From contig JAFEFO010000033.1 of assembly GCA_018240565.1 (NCBI GenBank), positions 59,737 through 123,736 on the forward strand: a DNA stretch of 64,000 bases, in the 5' to 3' direction. The number at the start of each line of letters is the position of its first letter. Position 1 is the first letter of the stretch. A model generated the notes under the pieces. It was given only the letters and a program-made list of their open reading frames with translations, was not told where the DNA came from and did no database searches. This DNA comes from Pseudomonadota bacterium (GTDB lineage Bacteria > Pseudomonadota > Gammaproteobacteria > Xanthomonadales > Rhodanobacteraceae). Made by a program: the position numbers and the translations under genes. Positions 41,974-51,268 of this stretch are shown in pieces.

Positions 41974-42258
41974 ATGAACGCCAGCAAATACCTGATCGCC
42001 CTTGCCATCGCCGTTTCGATCACCGGTCTGGAATTCGCCGGGTTGAGCCTGCTTGCCGAAGACGCCGTGCAGACCGCACGCCGCATCGCCACGCCGGACC
42101 TGGGGATTCCGGTGTTGCCGGAAATCCATGTGCGGCCGACGCGCGAGGAAGTGCGCGCCGCCTTCGCCGGCGCGGACCTGGCCAGCACCGCGCATCCGGA
42201 CGACGCGATGCCGTTCTATTCATTCGCGGCGAAGCCGGCCGTCGTCAACAAGGGTTGA
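41974..42258 (+). CDS. Small exported or membrane-anchored protein of the permease operon
   Basis: A 94-residue protein starting MNASKYLIALAIAVSITGLEFAGLS, with an N-terminal hydrophobic segment that may be a signal anchor. The rest is proline-containing and polar (LPEIHVRPTREEVRAAF). It is preceded by AGGAG and ends three bases before the first permease. I do not recognise the family. Its position suggests an accessory subunit or a small periplasmic partner. Confidence 0.72.
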   Translation: MNASKYLIALAIAVSITGLEFAGLSLLAEDAVQTARRIATPDLGIPVLPEIHVRPTREEVRAAFAGADLASTAHPDDAMPFYSFAAKPAVVNKG

Positions 42259-42261
42259 ACC

Positions 42262-43575
42262 ATGTTCGCCTACTACCTTGATCTCGGGCTGCGCAGTCTC
42301 AAGCGCAGCCCGGGCCTCACCGCGCTGATGGTGCTCACGCTGGCCTTTGGCGTGGCCGCCTCGATGACGGCGTGGTCGGTGTTCCGCGCGGTGTCGGGCG
42401 ATCCGATTCCGTGGAAATCGTCGCAGCTCTACGTGCCGCAGATCGACATGTGGGGGCCACAGGCGCAGGACAGCAATCCGGACTCGGACAAGGGCCCGCC
42501 CGATGCGCTCGACTACAATGACGCCGTCGCGCTGATGCGCGATCACCGCGCGAAATTGCAGTCGGCGATATACCAGATCGGGCCTGCGGTCGTACCGGCC
42601 GATGCGGCCCGGCATCCGATCAACACCGATGGCCACGCGGTTTTCAGCGAGTTCTTCCCGATGGTGGATGCACCGTTCCAGTACGGCAGCGGCTGGACGG
42701 CCGCGGACGATGAACATCGCGCCCCGGTTGCCGTCATCGGCAGCAAGCTCAACGCCAAGGTGTTCGACGGCGGCAACAGCGTCGGCAAGACGATCAATGT
42801 CGACGGGCGCGATTACCGCGTCGTCGGGGTGCTCGATGACTGGAATCCGCAACCGCGCTTTTTCGACGTGGTCAACACCGGCGGCTTCGCCAGCGAAGGC
42901 GAGGGCCTGTTCCTGCCATTCAACACCGCCATCGCCGCGGGCATCAGCAACAACGGCAACACCAATTGCAATGCGGTTCCGGACGCCGGCTTCGAAGGTT
43001 TGCAGCGTTCGAGCTGCGTGTGGATCGCGTACATGGCACAACTGGATGACACCGCGGCCGCCACCGCGTATCGCAATTACCTGGAAGGCTTCGCGCGCAC
43101 GCGCTACCCGGATTGGGCGCCGAACGTTCGCCTGCGCAGCCTGCCGGAGTGGCTTGATCACGAACACGTGGTGCCGAGCGACACCAAGGTTTCGCTGCTG
43201 ATTGCGCTCGGCCTGCTGCTGGTGTGCCTGGTCAACACCGCTGGGTTGCTGCTGGCCAAATTCCTGCGTCGTTCGCCAGAAATCGGGGTGCGCCGCGCAC
43301 TCGGCGCGCCGCGTGCGGCGATCTATGCGCAGTTCCTGACCGAAGGCGCGACGATCGGAGTCGCCGGCGGCGTGCTCGGGCTGGTGCTGACCGGCGTCGG
43401 CGTGGCCAGCGTCGGCCTCGTGTTGCCGCGCGATATCGCCAATCTCGCGCGCCTGGATGTGTCGCTGCTGTTCACGACCCTGATCGTGGCCGTGCTGGCG
43501 GCGGTGTTGGCCGCGTTGTATCCCACGTTCCGCGCCGCGCGGGTGCAGCCGGCGTGGCAGTTGAAGAGCAATTGA
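42262..43575 (+). CDS. FtsX/MacB-type permease A1
   Basis: A 437-residue inner-membrane permease. Helix 1 (about 18-40) is followed by a large periplasmic MacB-type domain (about 45-305) and three C-terminal helices. The FtsX-family turn EIGVRRALGAPRAAIYAQF lies after helix 2. The periplasmic part begins SVFRAVSGDPIPWKSSQLYVP, matching A3 (47383) but not A2 or A4. Two such half-permeases must pair for activity, presumably A1 with B1 encoded next. No ATPase domain is fused, unlike true MacB. It starts three bases after the small protein gene. Confidence 0.9.
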   Translation: MFAYYLDLGLRSLKRSPGLTALMVLTLAFGVAASMTAWSVFRAVSGDPIPWKSSQLYVPQIDMWGPQAQDSNPDSDKGPPDALDYNDAVALMRDHRAKLQSAIYQIGPAVVPADAARHPINTDGHAVFSEFFPMVDAPFQYGSGWTAADDEHRAPVAVIGSKLNAKVFDGGNSVGKTINVDGRDYRVVGVLDDWNPQPRFFDVVNTGGFASEGEGLFLPFNTAIAAGISNNGNTNCNAVPDAGFEGLQRSSCVWIAYMAQLDDTAAATAYRNYLEGFARTRYPDWAPNVRLRSLPEWLDHEHVVPSDTKVSLLIALGLLLVCLVNTAGLLLAKFLRRSPEIGVRRALGAPRAAIYAQFLTEGATIGVAGGVLGLVLTGVGVASVGLVLPRDIANLARLDVSLLFTTLIVAVLAAVLAALYPTFRAARVQPAWQLKSN

Positions 43576-43586
43576 GGACCCTGCCC

Positions 43587-44840
43587 ATGACCTTGCATCC
43601 CATGCTTGCCGCGTTGCGCCGCCACAAGGCCGGCGTGGTGCTGATCGCCCTGCAGATCGCGCTGACGCTGGCGATCGTGTGCAATGCGATCTTCATCATC
43701 GGCAGCCGCATCGAGCGCATCCAGCGCCCGAGCGGGCTCGACGAGCAGAACCTGTTCATGGTGTCGCAGCAATTCGTCGGCGCGCCAACCGGCGACGACG
43801 AAGCCACGACCGACAAGCTCGATTCGCTGCAATTGGCCGATCTTTCCACCCTGCGCAACCTGCCGGACGTGCAATCGGCCACGCCGATCAACTCGCTGCC
43901 GCTGGCCAACAGCACCTGGAGCGGCGGGGCGAGCATCAAGCCTGACGAAAAAAACGAGGCGGCGCGCGTGGTCTACTTTTTTGGCGGCAAGGATCTGCTC
44001 AAGACCCTCGGCGTACGCCTTGTCTCCGGCCGCGATTTCACCGACGCGGAAATCGGCCATCGCGCATTCCGCGCGGCAAACAAGCCGACCGTCGCCATCA
44101 TCTCGCAAGCCCTGGCGGACAAGCTGTACCCGGCCCACGATGCCTTGGGCAAGGCGATCTATTTCGATGGCGGTACGTCACCGACGACGATCATCGGCAT
44201 CGTCGAACGGCTGCAGGCATCGACCGTGGATTCCTGGGCCAATGCGTTCGCCTGGAACACGGCCTTGATCCCCACGCGCCTGGACGCCGGCTACGCACGC
44301 TATGCCGTGCGCGCCAAACCCGGTCGCATGGACGAGGCGATGAAAGCCGCAACCGCCGCGCTGTACAAGGCCAACCCGATGCGCGTGTTCTTCTTCGACG
44401 GCAAGGGCGCGCGCGGCTTCGACGAGATTCGCGCCAATGCCTACCGCGCCGATCGTGGCATGGCGATCCTGATGAGCATGATCTGCCTGATCCTGCTCGC
44501 CGTCACCGGCGCGGGTATCGTGGGACTTACCAGTTTCTGGGTCGGCCAGCGCCACAAGCAGATCGGCGTGCGCCGTGCGCTGGGCGCGCGCAAGCGCGAC
44601 ATCCTGCGCTACTTCCAGACCGAAAACCTGATGATCGCCGGTGGCGGTGCGCTTGCCGGCATCGCGCTCGCGGTGGGCCTGAACCTGTGGCTCATGCACC
44701 GCTTCGAGATGGACCGCATCCCGGTCTGGTATGTGTTGCTCGGCGTTGGCGTGGTGTTGTTGCTCGGCCAGCTCGCCGTTTTCGCGCCGGCACACCGCGC
44801 ATCCAACGTGCCGCCCGTGGTGGCGACGCGGAGCGTGTGA
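43587..44840 (+). CDS. FtsX/MacB-type permease B1
   Basis: A 417-residue permease with one N-terminal helix (about 18-40), a MacB-type periplasmic domain and three C-terminal helices. It opens MTLHPMLAALRRHKAGVVLI and ends NVPPVVATRSV, the signature of the B class. The segment ALQIALTLAIVCNAIFII is nearly the same in B3 (48704). The coupling turn reads QIGVRRALGARKRDILRYF. The stop TGA shares its last base with the ATG of A2, so translation is coupled. Confidence 0.9.
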   Translation: MTLHPMLAALRRHKAGVVLIALQIALTLAIVCNAIFIIGSRIERIQRPSGLDEQNLFMVSQQFVGAPTGDDEATTDKLDSLQLADLSTLRNLPDVQSATPINSLPLANSTWSGGASIKPDEKNEAARVVYFFGGKDLLKTLGVRLVSGRDFTDAEIGHRAFRAANKPTVAIISQALADKLYPAHDALGKAIYFDGGTSPTTIIGIVERLQASTVDSWANAFAWNTALIPTRLDAGYARYAVRAKPGRMDEAMKAATAALYKANPMRVFFFDGKGARGFDEIRANAYRADRGMAILMSMICLILLAVTGAGIVGLTSFWVGQRHKQIGVRRALGARKRDILRYFQTENLMIAGGGALAGIALAVGLNLWLMHRFEMDRIPVWYVLLGVGVVLLLGQLAVFAPAHRASNVPPVVATRSV

Positions 44841-46153
44841 TGTTCGGTTACTACCTAGACCTCGCCCTGCGCAGCTTCCGCCACAACCGCGTGCTGACCA
44901 CGTTGATGGTGCTGGCACTGGGCCTGGGCATCGGCGCGTCGATCACGACGCTCGCGGTGCTCAAGCTCTTGTCCGGCGATCCGTTGCCACAAAGCAGCGC
45001 GCGCCTCTTCGCCCCGGAAATCGATCCGCTGGGCAAGGACAGCACGACGCCGCCGGAAAGACTGTGGCGCGACTGGGGCAATCTGATGACCTGGACGGAC
45101 GCCATGAACCTGCTGCATGCGCGGGCTGCGCAGCGGCAGGCGGTGATGGCGCTGACGCAAACCAAGCTGACGCCGCAGGCCGCCGGCCAGCATCCGTTCT
45201 ACAGCGATGGCGTGATGGCCACGGCGGACTTTTTCGGCATGTTCGACGCGGCTTTTCAGTACGGCGGTGGCTGGAGCGCGCAGGACGACGAGAACCGTGC
45301 GCATGTCGCGGTGATTGCCGGTTTCCTCAACGACAAGCTGTTCGGCGGCAAGGACAGCGTCGGTCAGATCGTTCGCATCAACGATCACGATTACCGCATC
45401 GTCGGCGTGCTCAAGGCCTGGGCGCCGCAGCCGCGCTTCTACGCGACGAGCCTCGGTGGACGCGGCTACGGCAATGGCGACGCGGTGTTCCTGCCGCTGC
45501 AATCCGCGTTCGCGGACAAGATGAATCCGCAGAACGTGAATTGCTTCGACACCGGCATCGATGCAAATCACCTGGATACCGCGCCGTGCGCGTGGGTCTC
45601 GCTGTGGGTGGAACTGAAGGATGCCGCTGATGCCGGCGCCTACAAGACATTCCTTTCCAACTACGTCGCGCAACAGGTTTCGCTCGGACGCCTGCATCAT
45701 CCCGAGGTCAATCTGCCGAACCTGATGGGCTATCTCGCGCAGCAACAGATAGTGCCGGACGATGCGCGCCTGCAAACGAACCTCGCGTTCGGATTCCTGC
45801 TGATCTGCGTGGTCAACACGGTCGGCCTGCTGCTGGCGAAATGCCTGCGCCGTTCGCGCGAGATCGGCGTGCGGCGTGCGCTCGGTGCGACGCGGCGGTC
45901 GATCTTCGCGCAGTTCATGGTCGAGTCGGCGATGGTCGGCATTGCCGGCGGCGTGCTCGGCCTCGTCTTCGCCGAACTCGGATTGTTCGCGATCCGCCAG
46001 CAGCCCGCGGAGTACGCCAGCCTCGCGCACCTGGATCCGGCGATGTTCGCCGTCACCTTCGTCATCGCGCTCGTCGCCAGCCTGATCGCCGGCCTGCTGC
46101 CGGCGTGGCGCGCCTGCGTGGTGGCGCCCGCCCCGCAATTGAAATCGGCCTGA
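44840..46153 (+). CDS. FtsX/MacB-type permease A2
   Basis: A 437-residue A-class permease. It starts MFGYYLDLALRSFRHNRV. Helix 1 ends in GIGASITTLAVLKLLSGDPL, shared with A4 (49942) and different from A1 and A3. The periplasmic domain contains the paired-cysteine region NCFDTGIDANHLDTAPC. Three helices and the turn EIGVRRALGATRRSIFAQF follow. The gene overlaps B1 by one base and B2 begins nine bases after its stop. It likely forms a heterodimer with B2. Confidence 0.9.
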   Translation: MFGYYLDLALRSFRHNRVLTTLMVLALGLGIGASITTLAVLKLLSGDPLPQSSARLFAPEIDPLGKDSTTPPERLWRDWGNLMTWTDAMNLLHARAAQRQAVMALTQTKLTPQAAGQHPFYSDGVMATADFFGMFDAAFQYGGGWSAQDDENRAHVAVIAGFLNDKLFGGKDSVGQIVRINDHDYRIVGVLKAWAPQPRFYATSLGGRGYGNGDAVFLPLQSAFADKMNPQNVNCFDTGIDANHLDTAPCAWVSLWVELKDAADAGAYKTFLSNYVAQQVSLGRLHHPEVNLPNLMGYLAQQQIVPDDARLQTNLAFGFLLICVVNTVGLLLAKCLRRSREIGVRRALGATRRSIFAQFMVESAMVGIAGGVLGLVFAELGLFAIRQQPAEYASLAHLDPAMFAVTFVIALVASLIAGLLPAWRACVVAPAPQLKSA

Positions 46154-46162
46154 GGACGGCGC

Positions 46163-47383
46163 ATGCAAATCCAACCCATCCTCGCCGCCTTGCGCAAGCA
46201 CAAGATCCCGGCATTCCTGATCGTGCTGGAGATCGCATTGGCCTGCGCGGTGCTGTGCAATGCGGTGTTCATGATCGGCCAGCGTATCGGCGAGATGCGC
46301 GTGCCCAACGCGATCGACGAGGCCGGCATCGGCTACATCAGCGTGCGCGGCACCGATCCGAACCTGGCCAATGCCGACATCCCGCGCGACCTCGACGCCT
46401 TGCGCCAGATTCCCGGCGTCACCGCGTCGGCGGCATTCAACATGATTCCGTTGGGCGGCAGCGGATGGAATACCGATGTCGGCACTTCGCCCGAGAACTT
46501 GTTGTCGAAAGACAGCCCGAACGTCGCGCAGTACATGTTCACCCAGCAAGGCCCCGAGGCGTTGAACCTGCGCTTGTTGCAGGGGCGCTCGTTCAGCGGC
46601 GAGGAATACGCCGCGAGCACGTTGGGCGACGACTTCATGCCGACTGCGCATGTGGTGCTCGTGACCCGCAGCCTCGCCGAACGCCTGTGGCCGGGCGAAA
46701 GCGCGCTCGGCAAGCGCATCTGGATCGGCAAGCAGACCAACTACACCGTGGTCGGCGTGGTCGCGGACGTATTGCGGCCGAACCAAAACGGGTTGGGCGC
46801 TGCCGGATTCCACTGGTCGCTGTTCCTGCCGGTCAGCCCCAACAAGGGCATGGGCGCCTACCTCGTGCGCAGCGCGCCGCAAGATCGCGAGCGCGTGCTG
46901 CGCGCGGCCGTGCAGAAGATCGAGTCCCTGTCGCCGGCGGCCGTGGTGAAGGGACGGTTGTTCAGCGACATCCGCGACAAGTTCTTCGCCAACACCCGCA
47001 GCATGGTGTGGATGCTGGTGCTGGTGTGCGTGGTGATGCTGGCGGTGACCGCGTTCGGCATCGTCGGCCTGACCAGCTTCTGGGTCGGCCAGCGCCGCCG
47101 CCAGATCGGCATCCGCCGCGCGGTCGGCGCGACGCGCGGGCATATCCTGCAGTACTTCCAGACCGAGAATTTCCTCTTGAGCAGCGCCGGCGTCGCGATC
47201 GGCATGATCCTCGCCTTTGGCATCAATCTGTACCTGATGCAGCACTACCAGATGACGCGCATGCCCTGGGTTTACCTGCCGGCAAGTGCCATCGCGCTGT
47301 GGCTGCTCGGCCAGCTCGCGGTACTCGCGCCGGCTTTGCGCGCAGCCAACGTGCCGCCGGTGGTGGCGACGAGGAGCGTGTGA
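46163..47383 (+). CDS. FtsX/MacB-type permease B2
   Basis: A 406-residue B-class permease. The N-terminus MQIQPILAALRKHKIPAF and helix ALACAVLCNAVFMI match B4 (51269) rather than B1 or B3. The periplasmic domain contains RQIPGVTASAAFNMIPLGG. The C-terminal part has the turn QIGIRRAVGATRGHILQYF and ends VPPVVATRSV. Its last base is the first of the A3 start codon. It closes the first four-permease block. Confidence 0.9.
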   Translation: MQIQPILAALRKHKIPAFLIVLEIALACAVLCNAVFMIGQRIGEMRVPNAIDEAGIGYISVRGTDPNLANADIPRDLDALRQIPGVTASAAFNMIPLGGSGWNTDVGTSPENLLSKDSPNVAQYMFTQQGPEALNLRLLQGRSFSGEEYAASTLGDDFMPTAHVVLVTRSLAERLWPGESALGKRIWIGKQTNYTVVGVVADVLRPNQNGLGAAGFHWSLFLPVSPNKGMGAYLVRSAPQDRERVLRAAVQKIESLSPAAVVKGRLFSDIRDKFFANTRSMVWMLVLVCVVMLAVTAFGIVGLTSFWVGQRRRQIGIRRAVGATRGHILQYFQTENFLLSSAGVAIGMILAFGINLYLMQHYQMTRMPWVYLPASAIALWLLGQLAVLAPALRAANVPPVVATRSV

Positions 47384-48693
47384 TGTTCGGCTACTACCTC
47401 GACCTCGCCCTGCGCAGCCTCAAGCGCAATCCGGCGCTCACGGTCTTGATGGTGATGGCGATCGGCTTCGGTGTGGCGGCGTCGATGATCACGTATTCGG
47501 TGTTTCGCGCGGTGTCGGGCAATCCGATTCCGGACAAGTCCGCGCAATTGTTCATGCCGCAGATCGACGCCTGGGGTCCGCAACAGAACGATAAGGGCGA
47601 GCCGGCGGAAGCGCTGACTTACGTCGATGCCATGGCGCTGCTGCGCGCGCACGCGGCCAAGCGGCAGACACTGCTGTACCTGGTGCAACTGTCGGCGATG
47701 CCCGGTGGCTCGCGCGAACTGCCGCTCGGCCTCAATGGCTATGCCGTCACCAGTGATTTTTTCCCGATGTTCGACGTGCCGTTCCGCTACGGCAACGGCT
47801 GGGGCGCGCAGGGCGACGAAGCGCGGGCCAGCGACGTGGTCATCAGCGCCGAACTGAACCGGAAGCTGTTCGCGGGCGCCTACAGCGTCGGCCGCACGCT
47901 TGATCTGGGCGGTCACGATTACCGGGTCGTGGGCGTCGCCGGTCATTGGAATCCGCAGCCTCGCTTCTACGATCTGTTCAGTACCAGCGGCTTCGCCGAT
48001 GAGCCGGATTTCTACATGGTGTTCAATCGCGCGCTGGATCTGCAGATGCGCCCCGGTGGCCGCAACAGTTGTCGCGGCGCGCTGACTTTCACCACGTGGG
48101 AGGAGTACACGCAAAGCAACTGCGTCTGGGTCACGCCGTGGGTGGAACTGAACACCCCAGACGAGGTGGCGCGTTACCGCGGCTTCCTCACCCACTACGC
48201 CGCCGACCAGCAACACGCCGGCCGCTTCAGTTGGGCGCCCAATGTGCGCCTGCGCGACGTGACGCAGTGGATGGACTACGAGCATGTGGTGCCGCCCGAG
48301 AGCCGCATTTCACTCGCCGTGGCGCTGGGTTTCTTCCTGATCTGCCTGGTCAACACCATCGGCCTGCTGCTGGCGAAATTCATGCGCCGCGCGGGCGAGA
48401 TCGGCGTGCGCCGCGCGCTCGGCGCGTCGCGGCGTGAAATCTACACGCAGTACCTGATCGAAGCCGGCACGGTGGGCCTGGCCGGTGGCGTGCTCGGCCT
48501 GCTGCTGACCGCGCTCGGCGTGGCCGGCGTGGGCATCCTGTTCCAACCTCATATTGCAAAGCTGGCGCGACTGGATTTCTCCCTGGTGGGCCTGACGCTG
48601 GCCGTGGCCATCGTTGCCACCGTGCTCGCGGCGTTCTATCCGACCTGGCGGGCGGCACGCGTGCAACCGGCCTGGCAGTTGAAGTCGAGCTGA
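47383..48693 (+). CDS. FtsX/MacB-type permease A3
   Basis: A 436-residue A-class permease, opening MFGYYLDLALRSLKRNPALT. The segment SVFRAVSGNPIPDKSAQLFM and the C-terminal turn EIGVRRALGASRREIYTQY make it the counterpart of A1 in the duplicated block. The periplasmic domain has an insert around MRPGGRNSCRGALTFTTWEE that differs most from A1, the part expected to set specificity. It begins at the end of B2 with a one-base overlap and is followed by B3 after ten bases. Confidence 0.9.
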   Translation: MFGYYLDLALRSLKRNPALTVLMVMAIGFGVAASMITYSVFRAVSGNPIPDKSAQLFMPQIDAWGPQQNDKGEPAEALTYVDAMALLRAHAAKRQTLLYLVQLSAMPGGSRELPLGLNGYAVTSDFFPMFDVPFRYGNGWGAQGDEARASDVVISAELNRKLFAGAYSVGRTLDLGGHDYRVVGVAGHWNPQPRFYDLFSTSGFADEPDFYMVFNRALDLQMRPGGRNSCRGALTFTTWEEYTQSNCVWVTPWVELNTPDEVARYRGFLTHYAADQQHAGRFSWAPNVRLRDVTQWMDYEHVVPPESRISLAVALGFFLICLVNTIGLLLAKFMRRAGEIGVRRALGASRREIYTQYLIEAGTVGLAGGVLGLLLTALGVAGVGILFQPHIAKLARLDFSLVGLTLAVAIVATVLAAFYPTWRAARVQPAWQLKSS

Positions 48694-48703
48694 GGAGGCG
48701 ACG

Positions 48704-49942
48704 ATGAATCTGCAAATTCGACCCATCCTCGCCGCGCTGCGCCGGCACAAGGCGGGCACCGTGCTGATCGCCTTGCAGATTGCGCTGACGCTGGCGATCG
48801 TGTGCAACGCGCTGTTCATCATCCACGCGCGATTGGCCAACCTGTCCGAAGCCAGCGGCGTCGACGAGGCCAATGTGTTCGTCATCCAGAACCAGTGGGC
48901 GGCCGAGCGCCCGACGTCCGAGGTCGATGCGCAGGTGCGCGCCGACCTGCTGGCGTTGCGGCAGTTGCCCGGCGTGCGCGACGCCACGCCCGCCACCGGG
49001 TATCCGCTCAAGGGTGGCGGCTGGGACAACTTCGTCACCCTGACGCCCGACCAGGTCCAGCCGACCACCGATGCCGCCGTGTACACCGGCGACGAGCATT
49101 TCATCGACACGCTGGGTTTGAAGCTCGTCGCGGGGCGCAATTTTCGTCCCGACGAGGTCATGGTGATGGGCACAGGACAGGCCATCACGCCGCCCACGGT
49201 GATCGTGAGCAAGGCTCTGGCCGACAAGCTGTTCCCGGCCGGCGATGCGCTCGGCAAGAGCTTCTATGCGATGGGTGCGACGCCAAGCACCATCATCGGC
49301 ATCGTCGACACGCTGCATCGCCAGGGCGTGGATCCATGGAGCAACTCCCACGCCGGGCAGTCGCTGATCTGGCCGGCGCGTTCTGCTGATGCGCGTGGCG
49401 TCTATTACATCGTGCGCGCCAAGCCCGGCCAGCTTGCCGCGGCGATGCGCGAGGCGCCGAAGGCGCTGCTTGCACAAAGCCGCCTGCGCATTTTCGATCC
49501 CAAAGACGGCATCCAGGATTACGCCACCATCCGCCACAAGGTGTACGACGGCGACCGTGGCATGGCGATCCTGATGGCCATCATCTGCGTGGTGTTGCTG
49601 GCGATCACCGGTGCCGGCATCGTCGGCCTCACCAGTTTCTGGGTCAGCCAGCGGCGCCGGCAGATCGGCGTACGCCGCGCACTGGGCGCGCGCAAGCGCG
49701 ACATTCTCGCGTACTTTCTCACCGAGAACTTCCTGATCAGCGGCTGTGGCGCGGTCGTGGGCGTGGTGTTGGCATACGCGTTCAATCTGTGGACGGTGTC
49801 CCACTTCGAACTGGATCGCATGTCGGCGATCTACGTGGTCATCGGCGTGATCGTGCTTTTGCTGTTGGGTCAGGCCGCGACGTTCGCGCCGGCACGACGG
49901 GCCTCGCGCGTGCCGCCAGTCGAGGCAACAAGGAGCGTGTGA
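48704..49942 (+). CDS. FtsX/MacB-type permease B3
   Basis: A 412-residue B-class permease. MNLQIRPILAALRRHKAG and ALQIALTLAIVCNALFII identify it as the counterpart of B1. The turn QIGVRRALGARKRDILAYF is the same as in B1 apart from one position. It ends VPPVEATRSV. AGGAGG precedes ATG 48704. The stop overlaps the ATG of A4 by one base, repeating the coupling seen at the other B-A junctions. Confidence 0.9.
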   Translation: MNLQIRPILAALRRHKAGTVLIALQIALTLAIVCNALFIIHARLANLSEASGVDEANVFVIQNQWAAERPTSEVDAQVRADLLALRQLPGVRDATPATGYPLKGGGWDNFVTLTPDQVQPTTDAAVYTGDEHFIDTLGLKLVAGRNFRPDEVMVMGTGQAITPPTVIVSKALADKLFPAGDALGKSFYAMGATPSTIIGIVDTLHRQGVDPWSNSHAGQSLIWPARSADARGVYYIVRAKPGQLAAAMREAPKALLAQSRLRIFDPKDGIQDYATIRHKVYDGDRGMAILMAIICVVLLAITGAGIVGLTSFWVSQRRRQIGVRRALGARKRDILAYFLTENFLISGCGAVVGVVLAYAFNLWTVSHFELDRMSAIYVVIGVIVLLLLGQAATFAPARRASRVPPVEATRSV

Positions 49943-51258
49943 TGTTCACCTACTACTGTGACCTCGCCCTACGCAGCCTAAAGCGCAATCGCGTGCTTAC
50001 CGCGCTGATGGTGCTGGCGATTGCTGTCGGCATCGGTGCGTCGATGACGACGTTGACCGTGATGCACCTGCTCTCCGGCGATCCCTTGCCGGGGCGCAGC
50101 GCGCACATCTTCTACCCGCAGGTCGACCCGAGCCCGGCGAGTTTCGCCAAGCACCCGCTGGACATGATGGACTACCGCTCGGCGCTGGACCTGTGGAGCG
50201 CGCATCGGGCCGACCGCCAGGCGCTGATTGCCGACAGCCCGGTCAAGTTGCGCGCACCGGAAGCCAACGTGCCGCCGCTGATGCGCACGATGCTGGCCAC
50301 GACGTCGGATTTCTTCGCGATGTTCGACGTGCCGTTCGCGTACGGCAATGCGTGGACGGCGCAGGACGACGCCGATCGCGCGCGCGTGGCGGTGATCTCG
50401 TCAGAGCTCAACAATCGCTTGTTCGGCGGCAAGGACAGCATCGGCAAGATCTTGCGCATCCGCGACAGCGACGTGCGCATCGTCGGCGTGCTCGCGCCGT
50501 GGCGGCCTTCGCCGCAGTTCTACACCGTCGTCGCCGGCAATTATGCGAATGGCCAGACCGCGGATTTCTACGCGAAAACCGAAGACGTGTTCGCGCCATT
50601 TTCCAGTGCGCTGGAAATCAACGACGGCAATTTCCAGCAATTCACCTGCTGGGGGATGCCGGCCAGGGCCGGCCATCTGACGGATTCGCCGTGCGTATGG
50701 GTGAGCCTGTGGGTGCAGCTCGACGGCGCCGCGAAAGTGGCCGAATACCGTGGTTTCCTCGCCCATTATGCGCAGCAGCAAAAGACGCTGGGCCGTTTCG
50801 CCAAGGACGATACGCGCATGCTCGACCTGATGGGTTGGCTCGACTACAACCATGTCGTGCCGTCCGACGTGAAGTTGCAGATGTGGCTCGCGTTCGCGTT
50901 CCTGGCCATCTGCCTGTGCAACACGGTCGGCTTGCTGCTGGCCAAGTTCCTGCGCCGCAGCGGCGAGATCGGCGTGCGTCGCGCCATGGGCGCGTCGCGC
51001 CGCGCGATATTCGGGCAATGCCTGATCGAAGCGGGAATGATCGGGTTCCTCGGCGGCGTCGGCGGCTGGCTGCTCACCCTGTTCGGATTGTGGCTGATCC
51101 GCAATCAGCCGGTTGCGTACGCCGACCTGGCGCATCTGGATGCTGGCATGTTCGCGCTCACCTTCGCCGTGTCCGTAGCCGTGAGCCTGCTTGCCGGCGT
51201 GGTGCCGGCCGCGCGCGCGAGCCGCATCGCACCGGGTTTGCAGTTGAAGACGTTGTGA
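49942..51258 (+). CDS. FtsX/MacB-type permease A4
   Basis: A 438-residue A-class permease, starting MFTYYCDLALRSLKRNRVLT. GIGASMTTLTVMHLLSGDPL marks it as the counterpart of A2. As in A2 the periplasmic domain carries paired cysteines (QQFTCWGMPARAGHLTDSPC), which may form a disulfide. The coupling turn is EIGVRRAMGASRRAIFGQC. B4 starts ten bases after the stop. AAGGAG lies upstream, within the end of B3. Confidence 0.9.
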   Translation: MFTYYCDLALRSLKRNRVLTALMVLAIAVGIGASMTTLTVMHLLSGDPLPGRSAHIFYPQVDPSPASFAKHPLDMMDYRSALDLWSAHRADRQALIADSPVKLRAPEANVPPLMRTMLATTSDFFAMFDVPFAYGNAWTAQDDADRARVAVISSELNNRLFGGKDSIGKILRIRDSDVRIVGVLAPWRPSPQFYTVVAGNYANGQTADFYAKTEDVFAPFSSALEINDGNFQQFTCWGMPARAGHLTDSPCVWVSLWVQLDGAAKVAEYRGFLAHYAQQQKTLGRFAKDDTRMLDLMGWLDYNHVVPSDVKLQMWLAFAFLAICLCNTVGLLLAKFLRRSGEIGVRRAMGASRRAIFGQCLIEAGMIGFLGGVGGWLLTLFGLWLIRNQPVAYADLAHLDAGMFALTFAVSVAVSLLAGVVPAARASRIAPGLQLKTL

Positions 51259-51268
51259 GGTGACGACC

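Noticed and set aside
44855..47245. Minus-strand 796-codon frame opposite permeases A2 and B2
   Set aside because: Low-complexity His/Arg/Ala product spanning two real genes on the other strand, with no start signal.
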